From: Thermococcus sp.
GTDB taxonomy: Archaea; Methanobacteriota_B; Thermococci; Thermococcales; Thermococcaceae
Direction: 5' to 3'
Length of the DNA stretch: 5,045 nt
Assembly (NCBI GenBank): GCA_015522395.1
Contig: WAMH01000252.1
Span: 1 to 5,045 of the forward strand
Shown piece after piece: positions 1-4,474 of the stretch (position 1 is the stretch's first letter; every line of letters starts with the position of its first letter). The translations under genes were made by a program, and so were the position numbers. The notes beneath the pieces are model-generated. The model saw only the letters and a list, made by a program, of their open reading frames with translations, was not told the DNA's origin and ran no database searches.

Positions 1-749
1 AAGACGTCTATTCCTACTTCAAGGCTTTCCAGCCAGTCGAGGAACTTCCCAACGTGCTCGTCCCTGAAGATAGCCCCGTGCTGCGGCGCTATAACCCTCG
101 GCTTCAGCTTCCTAACGTGCCTAACCCAGGCCTTTAAAGCCTTTGTAGAACTCATATAGCGCCTGTGAAAACCCTCCATGTGCCTAACGTGTTCGTCAAA
201 GTCCTCAACGAAGAGGTACCACTCGTCCTTTGAGAACGCGGCCGCCCCAATGTCTGAGCTGAAGAGGATTCCGCTCTTCTCGTCGTAGAACGAGAAGTTT
301 CCCGGACTGTGGAGGTAGTGGCTGGGGACTGCCCTGATGGTAGATTTCCCGAGCTTGAAGTCAGCCCCTCTGTCCGGGATTCCAATGGTCCTTCCCGCGC
401 TGAGAACGGCGAGGTGCGGGATGAAGCGAACCCAGAGATCCGAAATTACAAGCTTCGCCAGCGGGGCGTACTCGAACCACAGATTCAACCCGGCCACAAC
501 ATCGGGATCCTGGTGCGAGTACATGAGGTACTTTATCTGGGTCGGAGGAACTATCGAGGAGACGTTTTTAAGAACCCTGGAGAAGACGAAGAAGCCGCCA
601 GGCTCTATCAGAGCCGCCTCGCTTCCGTCAACGACCAGATACTGGTTCGTGAGGATCCCCTTCTCGTCCTCGCTCTCCTCTATTCCGAGCCAGAATACCT
701 TGTGCTCCCCGTCGTCGTATAGCGGGTAGCTGTTCATGTTCCTTATCAT
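1..749 (-). CDS. MBL-fold metallo-hydrolase, flavodiiron/ODP-like (3' part beyond window)
   Basis: Metallo-beta-lactamase-fold protein; 249 codons plus two bases are visible and the C-terminus lies beyond position 1. The metal ligands read in order: H79-x-D81-x-D83 (SHQDPDV), H147 in HSPGN, D166 in FSSDIG, and H224 in APQHG. This spacing closely follows the His-x-Glu-x-Asp...His...Asp...His diiron site of flavodiiron proteins and of the 'oxygen-binding diiron protein' branch, but with Asp in place of the usual Glu at position 81. H144 is close to H147 and is a less likely ligand. No signal peptide or membrane segment is seen, so it is probably cytosolic. By family, an O2- or NO-reducing role or a redox role is possible, but the substrate is not readable from sequence. 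Whether a flavodoxin domain follows cannot be seen. The ATG at 749 directly follows the upstream stop codon (TGA at 752-750), so it is probably translated from the same mRNA. Confidence 0.88.
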   Translation of the reverse strand, partial: MIRNMNSYPLYDDGEHKVFWLGIEESEDEKGILTNQYLVVDGSEAALIEPGGFFVFSRVLKNVSSIVPPTQIKYLMYSHQDPDVVAGLNLWFEYAPLAKLVISDLWVRFIPHLAVLSAGRTIGIPDRGADFKLGKSTIRAVPSHYLHSPGNFSFYDEKSGILFSSDIGAAAFSKDEWYLFVEDFDEHVRHMEGFHRRYMSSTKALKAWVRHVRKLKPRVIAPQHGAIFRDEHVGKFLDWLESLEVGIDV

Positions 750-1544
750 TCAGACACCCCCAACCGGAACCCAGACGTTCACCATGTACGGACCTTTTAT
801 CCCGAAGGCTATTTCCATGGCCTTTCTGGCCCCTTCCTCATCCTCGACCTTCACTGCCTTCACCCCATCTTTCCCGCGGTACTCGATTGCCATTATCCTG
901 CTTCCGTTGAGGAGGACTTTGAAGGAGCTTGCTCCGTCGCTCGTTATCCCCGAGATGTAGAGGACGTTCTCTTTCACCGTCGCCCTGAGCTCGCTAACGA
1001 GGTCGAAAAATCCGTTATCCCCTATCACGTGGAGACCGCTGTGCACCATTCTGGACTTTGCCAGAAAGTTGGCGACGCTCATCGGATCGGAAAAATCAAC
1101 GTGTTCTGCTATCTCATGGTGCTCGGTCTTCTCTTCCACCGCAGGTCTGCTCTCCGAGAGCTCCTTGAGTGCGTTTCCTATCCTCTGAACAAAATCCTCC
1201 AGGGTCTTGCCGAGCCAGAACTCGCCCTTACCACTGTATGACAGTTCCAGAACGGCCTCTACTCCCTTTTTCCATTCCTTAAGCGTTACAACGAGGGAGA
1301 GATGACTCCTTTCTCCGGTTCCATCATAGATATGGCTGTTGTAATCTCTGTGATAGCTGATGCCGTAAACGTCGCGGAATTTGAAGATGAACCGGGGGAG
1401 CATTATCTCGGCCTTCAGGCCGTCCTTCATACTCACCCTGACGACGTAGGGCCAGTTCGTGACGAAGGACGGTGAGTCCTCGAGAACCCCCTCAACCGCC
1501 TTTCTCGTGGATTCTATCATAACAGTAGTGTTTCTCCTCTTCAT
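750..1544 (-). CDS. hypothetical protein, two-part, 264 aa
   Basis: I do not recognise this gene. It is a soluble-looking protein without signal peptide or membrane helix. Residues 1-130 are mixed alpha/beta with an aromatic-rich stretch around 50-73 (RFIFKFRDVYGISYHRDYN). Residues 131-150 form a charged Glu/His-rich linker (EEKTEHHEIAEH). Residues 152-260 look like a second alpha/beta domain with a beta-strand pattern around VLYISG (195-200) and FKVLLNGSRIMAIEYRGKDG (208-227). This 'expressed gene, output on IEY' pattern faintly recalls archaeal DUF2226-type domains, which is only an impression. The start at 1544 overlaps the upstream stop as ATGA; GTGAT at 1554-1550 is a weak ribosome site. 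The stop codon touches the start of the MBL-fold gene, so translation of the three genes is probably coupled. A function in the same process as that enzyme is inferred from position only. Confidence 0.8.
   Translation of the reverse strand: MKRRNTTVMIESTRKAVEGVLEDSPSFVTNWPYVVRVSMKDGLKAEIMLPRFIFKFRDVYGISYHRDYNSHIYDGTGERSHLSLVVTLKEWKKGVEAVLELSYSGKGEFWLGKTLEDFVQRIGNALKELSESRPAVEEKTEHHEIAEHVDFSDPMSVANFLAKSRMVHSGLHVIGDNGFFDLVSELRATVKENVLYISGITSDGASSFKVLLNGSRIMAIEYRGKDGVKAVKVEDEEGARKAMEIAFGIKGPYMVNVWVPVGGV
755..761 (-). promoter_or_regulatory. Shine-Dalgarno of the MBL-fold gene
   Basis: On the minus strand GGGGGTG lies 5 nt before the ATG at 749, inside the end of the upstream coding region. It favours this start over the in-frame ATG four codons later (737), which has only AAGG nearby. 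Confidence 0.6.
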
Positions 1545-1849
1545 TTCGCATCACTTAACTGCCTGTTCATTCTGACGTATATTCCCTCTATGCCCTCCTC
1601 AGGCTTTGCGGGCACCATGAAGTAAACGTCGTCACCGTCTCTGAAGGAGTACTCCCTTTCCTCTTCATGAAGGATAACGCTCAGCTCGAGACCGGAAACG
1701 ACGCCCCCTCTGACCGTTGCGCGCCCGACAACGTGGGGAACACCCAGCTTGGAACCCTCGCTTATCGCGTTCCATACCCTCTGGAGCTCTTCGAAGGGGT
1801 CGAGGTCCCACCCCCTCACATTCGAAATTTTCTTGCTTTCGAGAGACAT
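1541..1849 (-). CDS. hypothetical protein, 102 aa, first gene of the minus operon
   Basis: I do not recognise this gene. The 102 residues suggest a small soluble alpha/beta protein: an N-terminal helix around 17-32 (DPFEELQRVWNAISEG), then beta-strand-like stretches at 39-60 (VVGRATVRGGVVSGLELSVI) and 66-79 (YSFRDGDDVYFMVP), then IYVRMN near the C-terminus. There is no Cys, no signal peptide and no membrane segment. The ATG at 1849 is well supported by AGGTGG 5 nt upstream. It is the first gene after the divergent promoter region, and its stop overlaps the start of the next gene by 4 nt, so it may be a partner subunit of the 264-residue protein. Coding is supported by the strong ribosome site and the operon overlap rather than by family recognition. 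An overlapping frame on the same strand and an opposite-strand frame across 1667-2017 look like shadows. Confidence 0.78.
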   Translation of the reverse strand: MSLESKKISNVRGWDLDPFEELQRVWNAISEGSKLGVPHVVGRATVRGGVVSGLELSVILHEEEREYSFRDGDDVYFMVPAKPEEGIEGIYVRMNRQLSDAK

Positions 1850-1854
1850 TCAAA

Positions 1855-1860
1855 CCACCT
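1855..1860 (-). promoter_or_regulatory. Shine-Dalgarno of the 102-aa gene
   Basis: AGGTGG on the minus strand, 5 nt before the ATG at 1849. It matches the archaeal 16S tail complement and fixes the start. Confidence 0.75.
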
Positions 1861-1880
1861 ATTGAAATTTTTCCAATTTT

Positions 1881-1890
1881 TAGATATACC
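1881..1890 (-). promoter_or_regulatory. alternative TATA element of the minus operon
   Basis: GGTATATCTA on the minus strand. Its spacing to the ribosome site would give a leader of roughly 10-12 nt, common in Thermococcus, but the bases just upstream (TTAGA) make a poor BRE. Confidence 0.35.
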
Positions 1891-1897
1891 TCTAATC

Positions 1898-1908
1898 AAT
1901 GAGGTGCG
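1898..1908 (+). repeat. direct repeat AATGAGGTGCG, copy 1
   Basis: This 11-base sequence is identical to 2035-2045. It lies just downstream of the minus-strand TATA candidate (1910-1917). A related form, GAGATGCGAA, is at 1990-1999 and differs from GAGGTGCGAA (1901-1910) at one of ten bases. It could be a regulator site, or a chance or duplicated leader remnant. Confidence 0.55.
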
Positions 1909-1909
1909 A

Positions 1910-1923
1910 ATTAAAAACCTTTG
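1910..1923 (-). promoter_or_regulatory. candidate BRE/TATA promoter of the minus operon
   Basis: Read on the minus strand this is CAAAGG followed by TTTTTAAT, which fits the Thermococcales BRE (purine-AAA-NN) plus TATA arrangement. Transcription would start about 25 nt downstream, near 1888, giving a leader of about 40 nt. A weaker alternative TATA (GGTATATCTA, minus strand, 1890-1881) would place the start near 1860 with a very short leader. The sequence alone does not decide between them. Confidence 0.5.
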
Positions 1924-1953
1924 GTTCGTTTTTCATAGCGATTTTAGTTTAAA

Positions 1954-1967
1954 CAAAGGGTTATACT
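1954..1967 (+). promoter_or_regulatory. candidate distal BRE/TATA promoter of the plus operon
   Basis: CAAAGG followed by GTTATACT resembles a BRE/TATA pair and shares CAAAGG with the minus-strand candidate. A start site about 25 nt downstream would fall near 1988 and give a leader of about 60 nt, long for this group. The 14-bp palindrome at 1971-1984 would then lie between TATA and start site, a typical repressor position. Confidence 0.4.
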
Positions 1968-1970
1968 CTT

Positions 1971-1984
1971 TGAATTCGAATTCA
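1971..1984. promoter_or_regulatory. perfect 14-bp palindrome, candidate operator
   Basis: TGAATTCGAATTCA equals its own reverse complement and lies in the non-coding divergent region. It has the size and symmetry of a dimeric regulator site. It has no loop, so it is not a terminator hairpin. I do not match it to the published SurR (GTT-N3-AAC) or TGM-type operators. AT-rich sequence makes short palindromes easier to obtain by chance, but 14 perfect bases are uncommon. Confidence 0.5.
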
Positions 1985-1989
1985 GGTTT

Positions 1990-1999
1990 GAGATGCGAA
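1990..1999 (+). repeat. degenerate copy of the GAGGTGCGAA element
   Basis: GAGATGCGAA, one mismatch from 1901-1910, located 10 bases upstream of the proximal TATA of the plus operon. Confidence 0.35.
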
Positions 2000-2008
2000 A
2001 TGGGCACC

Positions 2009-2018
2009 TTTAAATAAA
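2009..2018 (+). promoter_or_regulatory. candidate proximal TATA of the plus operon
   Basis: TTTAAATAAA. A start site about 25 nt downstream would fall near 2037, with a leader of about 12 nt that still carries the ribosome site, a common arrangement in Thermococcus. The preceding bases (GGCACC) are a poor BRE. GCACCT (2004-2009) and AGGTGC (2039-2044) form a 6-bp inverted pair around the promoter. Confidence 0.5.
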
Positions 2019-2034
2019 CCGGGCGCGTATACTA

Positions 2035-2045
2035 AATGAGGTGCG
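2035..2045 (+). repeat. direct repeat AATGAGGTGCG, copy 2, with ribosome site
   Basis: Identical to 1898-1908. It includes GAGGTG (2038-2043), the ribosome binding site 5 nt before the ATG at 2049. The conserved core could therefore partly reflect the ribosome-site consensus. Confidence 0.6.
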
Positions 2046-2048
2046 CTG

Positions 2049-3065
2049 ATGCAGGATGTAGCGTTTAGGTGTGAGAGGTGCGGTGCACCCCTTGAGGTTT
2101 CTCCCGAGACGATAGTCGCGGTCTGTCCCTACTGCGGCTACCCGAACCACATTAGCGGCGCCCTTAAAACCGAGAACGTGCGCATTGTCCCGACGCTGAA
2201 CAAAAACGCCATAGCTCAGGCCTTCTGGAAGCGCGTTGAGAGAGACTTCGACCTCAAGCGGATGAAGAACCTCATCGAGCTGGTTGACGTTGAGGGTCAC
2301 TACGCCCCCTATTGGGCCGGAACGGTTCACGTCGAGGGTGACGTTGAGTACACCGTGGAGGAAGAGAAGTGCACGAGCTACACTGACAGCCAGGGGGAGA
2401 CCCGGCAGGAGTGCCACACGGTTGAGCGGCACTACCACGAGCACGTTGACAGGAACCTAAGGCTTATGGGTTCCGCGAGGAGGCAGGTTCAAAGCTTCGG
2501 CGTTGATGACGTCATACGGCACTACCGCGAGTCCCCGCCGGACTCAAAGCGGCTCCTCGACCTTGATGAGGACGAGTGGGGGAAGATCAAGCTTGAAATC
2601 CTCAACACGGAGATGGACGAGAACCAGGCAAAGCTGATGATGCGCGAGGATGCGGTTGACGTCATAAGGAGGGAGTTCTCGTCCAAATCTGACAGGATAG
2701 ATTACTTCGATGTCACCGCCGATGAGCCGGAGAACGTTTCACTCCTGCTTCTCCCGATGTGGACCGTCTACTACAAGGTGGAAAACTCGATATTCCACGT
2801 CGTCTTTGCTGGCTGGGACGGGAAGGACGTCGCCGCGACGGAGCCGATGCCGATATGGCGGCGCGCCCAGTACCTCACGGGGGCGGTTATGGGCACGATT
2901 ATAGGCGCCGTTGGGGCCGCCTATGGAGGTGCGGCGGGAGCTTCCCTGGTGGCGCTCCTTGCAACGCTCTTCGGGGCGGGCCTGAGCGGCTACTTCGGGG
3001 CCAAGGTTCTCGAGGGCCAGAGAATAGAGCACGGCGGAAGGCTCCTCGGCGCGAGGAGGTGGTAG
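2049..3065 (+). CDS. zinc-ribbon membrane protein, YdjG-like (paralogue 1), 338 aa
   Basis: Probable membrane-anchored scaffold or regulator with a cytosolic zinc ribbon. The N-terminus has C8-x2-C11 and C26-x2-C29 (CPYCG), a TFIIB-type zinc ribbon. A large soluble region follows, with an aromatic/Pro motif at 84-97 (HYAPYW), an inserted loop with C108, C122 and several His (123-132), and a P-x-W-x-V-x-Y motif at 236-242 followed by G255, D257, G258. Residues 274-320 are very Gly/Ala-rich and hydrophobic, enough for two membrane helices, with GxxxG-type spacing; the tail is short and basic. No signal peptide is present. The ATG at 2049 has GAGGTG 5 nt upstream. It is the first gene of the plus operon and paralogous to the next gene. 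With the SPFH gene downstream it resembles Bacillus ydjG-ydjI. Its biochemical activity is unknown; no catalytic motif is seen. Confidence 0.87.
   Translation: MQDVAFRCERCGAPLEVSPETIVAVCPYCGYPNHISGALKTENVRIVPTLNKNAIAQAFWKRVERDFDLKRMKNLIELVDVEGHYAPYWAGTVHVEGDVEYTVEEEKCTSYTDSQGETRQECHTVERHYHEHVDRNLRLMGSARRQVQSFGVDDVIRHYRESPPDSKRLLDLDEDEWGKIKLEILNTEMDENQAKLMMREDAVDVIRREFSSKSDRIDYFDVTADEPENVSLLLLPMWTVYYKVENSIFHVVFAGWDGKDVAATEPMPIWRRAQYLTGAVMGTIIGAVGAAYGGAAGASLVALLATLFGAGLSGYFGAKVLEGQRIEHGGRLLGARRW
3055..3061 (+). promoter_or_regulatory. Shine-Dalgarno inside the end of the upstream gene
   Basis: A perfect GGAGGTG is embedded in the last codons of paralogue 1, 5 nt before the ATG at 3067. This suggests the two zinc-ribbon proteins are translated together from one mRNA. 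Confidence 0.8.
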
Positions 3066-3066
3066 A

Positions 3067-3969
3067 ATGGAGGTCCAGTGCCCAACCTGTTCGGCAAGGT
3101 TTAAGGTTCCCGATACGGTCACCGTTGCCACCTGCCCCTACTGCGGGACGACCTTCCACGTCCACACGGGCGAGGAAGCCGCGGAAGAGCACTACTTCTT
3201 CCCGCCGATGAAGAAAGACGCCGGCGGTGTTCTGCTCAAGTTCCTCTCGAGGCAGTACGGTGCTCCGGCAGACATAACCGGGGCAAGGGTTACGAAGAAG
3301 GAACTCCACTGGGCTCCGGTTCACTTCTTCTACGCCCACGGCAGATACAGGATTTGGACGACGATAGAGGAGGTCTTCTTTGAGGGCGTTCCCGCAGGTT
3401 CGCCGCTTGCCCCCCTCCTCGACGGCTATCCGTTCCCGGTCAGAGGAAAGAGGTTCTTCGACCAGTCCATCGTGGGAAAGGGCAGGTACTACGAGCCTGA
3501 GGTGACGAAGGAAGAGGCAGAGAAAAAGGTCTACGAGCACCTTCTCAATGCGCTACGCTCCGAGGCCCTCGAGGAGGACAAGCCCTTCGAGGACGATAAC
3601 GTTGAGTACGAGATAAAGTACCAGGGGCTGGTTCACTACCCTGTCTGGGAGGTCCACTACGAGTATTCCGGCGAGGAGTTCTGCGGCTACGTCGATGGAA
3701 CCGACGGGAGGGTGATAGAGGCGAACTATCCCCTAATGAGCGGTGCGAGGAAGAAGGCCACCCTCCTCGGGACGGGACTCATAGGTGCAGGTCTGGTCTT
3801 CGGAATAGCGGCGGCAGGTGCCTACGGGAGCGTCTGGGGGATAATCGGCGGTTTGATCTCTGCCGGAGCCGGCTCCTACGGGATATTCAAGAAAGGCTCT
3901 GTGAGGAGGAGGACCGTGAGCGAGGTGTCTTCCTCAGGCGGAGGGAACATATACTTCAAGCCGATTTGA
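3067..3969 (+). CDS. zinc-ribbon membrane protein, YdjG-like (paralogue 2), 300 aa
   Basis: Second zinc-ribbon membrane protein. C5-x2-C8 and C23-x2-C26 (CPYCG) form the N-terminal ribbon. The soluble region has W82-x-P84 and later P192-x-W194-x-V196-x-Y198, then G211, D213, G214. Residues 192-222 align without gaps to 236-266 of paralogue 1, with about 10 identities in 31 positions by eye. Residues 231-275 are Gly/Ala-rich and hydrophobic, fitting two membrane helices, followed by a basic KKGSVRRR stretch and a Ser/Gly-rich tail. It lacks the Cys/His loop of paralogue 1 and is about 40 residues shorter. There is no signal peptide, so the ribbon is expected in the cytosol. It lies 1 nt after its paralogue and 9 nt before the helical protein gene. 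Heteromeric pairing with paralogue 1 is inferred from the tandem arrangement. Confidence 0.87.
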   Translation: MEVQCPTCSARFKVPDTVTVATCPYCGTTFHVHTGEEAAEEHYFFPPMKKDAGGVLLKFLSRQYGAPADITGARVTKKELHWAPVHFFYAHGRYRIWTTIEEVFFEGVPAGSPLAPLLDGYPFPVRGKRFFDQSIVGKGRYYEPEVTKEEAEKKVYEHLLNALRSEALEEDKPFEDDNVEYEIKYQGLVHYPVWEVHYEYSGEEFCGYVDGTDGRVIEANYPLMSGARKKATLLGTGLIGAGLVFGIAAAGAYGSVWGIIGGLISAGAGSYGIFKKGSVRRRTVSEVSSSGGGNIYFKPI

Positions 3970-3978
3970 GGTGGTAAG

Positions 3979-4473
3979 ATGGGAAAGGAAACCTCGATTG
4001 TTGAAAAGCTCGAGCTTGCCGTTCCGGGCTTCCACGGCTACAAGAAAAAGGAACTCCTGAGGGAAGACGACAGGCTCGTCCGCGGCAAGGTCGCTGACAT
4101 ACTCGCCCAGGCAAGGCGCGAGATGGAGAGGGCAATTCAACGCTGTGCAATGGTCAGCTGTGCCCAGCTGATGGCGCTGGACACGATGAGGAAGAAGCTG
4201 ATGGCCCTTGAGAGCAGGGTCAGACACGCTGAAGCTGGCTACCGCGGCTACTTCGACAGGGTGAAGTTCAAGGAGGAGGAACTAAACAGGCTTATCGAGT
4301 ACGATGCGAGGATGATAGAGCTGGCCGAGGAGATATTGAACGGCATCGGGGTGATAAACGGACAGGTGGCAAACCCACAGGCCCTCGGGATGGCGGTTTT
4401 AGACCTCGACGACAAGCTCAACTCCTTCGAGGAGGTTTTGAGCAAGAGGATGAGCTTCGCGGCGGGTGAGTGA
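3979..4473 (+). CDS. small helical protein of the SPFH/zinc-ribbon operon, 164 aa
   Basis: A mostly alpha-helical soluble protein. After a short N-terminus it carries PGFHGYKKKELLREDDRLVR (16-35), which recalls the 'GY-x-RE-x-x-RE-D-x-x-LR' signature of small bacterial and archaeal proteins beside SPFH genes; that recall was not checked. Long charged helices span about 25-85 and 95-122, with a YRGYFDRVKFKEEELNRLIE stretch (88-107). Cys are at 56 and 61. No metal site, membrane helix or signal peptide is evident. The ATG at 3979 has GAGGTG (3968-3973) 5 nt upstream, overlapping the previous stop. It sits between the zinc-ribbon pair and the SPFH gene with 9-nt and 1-nt gaps, so it is probably a partner in the same complex. 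A role like that of PspA, also a helical membrane-binding protein, is conceivable; it is shorter than PspA (about 220 residues) and no homology is claimed. Confidence 0.82.
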   Translation: MGKETSIVEKLELAVPGFHGYKKKELLREDDRLVRGKVADILAQARREMERAIQRCAMVSCAQLMALDTMRKKLMALESRVRHAEAGYRGYFDRVKFKEEELNRLIEYDARMIELAEEILNGIGVINGQVANPQALGMAVLDLDDKLNSFEEVLSKRMSFAAGE

Positions 4474-4474
4474 G

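Noticed and set aside
309..729. Plus-strand open frames of 130-137 codons
   Set aside because: They lie opposite the MBL-fold gene, whose ligand motifs are intact and in correct order. Their translations show no domain and they lack ribosome sites; they are shadows.
1947..1954. GTTTAAAC as a SurR-type site
   Set aside because: SurR sites have GTT-N3-AAC spacing; this is GTT-N2-AAC, a simple 8-bp palindrome expected in AT-rich DNA.
1667..2017. Plus-strand frame of 116 codons reaching into the intergenic region
   Set aside because: It is opposite the 102-residue gene and then crosses AT-rich promoter sequence with low-complexity translation; no ribosome site was seen.
1850..2048. Terminator or attachment site in the intergenic region
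   Set aside because: Both flanking operons start here and none ends here. No stem-loop with a T-run in a terminating position and no tRNA or integrase remnant were seen.
2010..2444. Minus-strand open frame of 144 codons over the start of the first zinc-ribbon gene
   Set aside because: It would overlap the promoter region and the well-supported CxxC ribbon coding sequence; no ribosome site was seen.
2899..3540. Minus-strand open frame of 213 codons
   Set aside because: It runs antisense across both zinc-ribbon genes, is Arg/Pro-rich as GC-rich shadows are, and has no promoter or ribosome site of the kind seen for the real genes.
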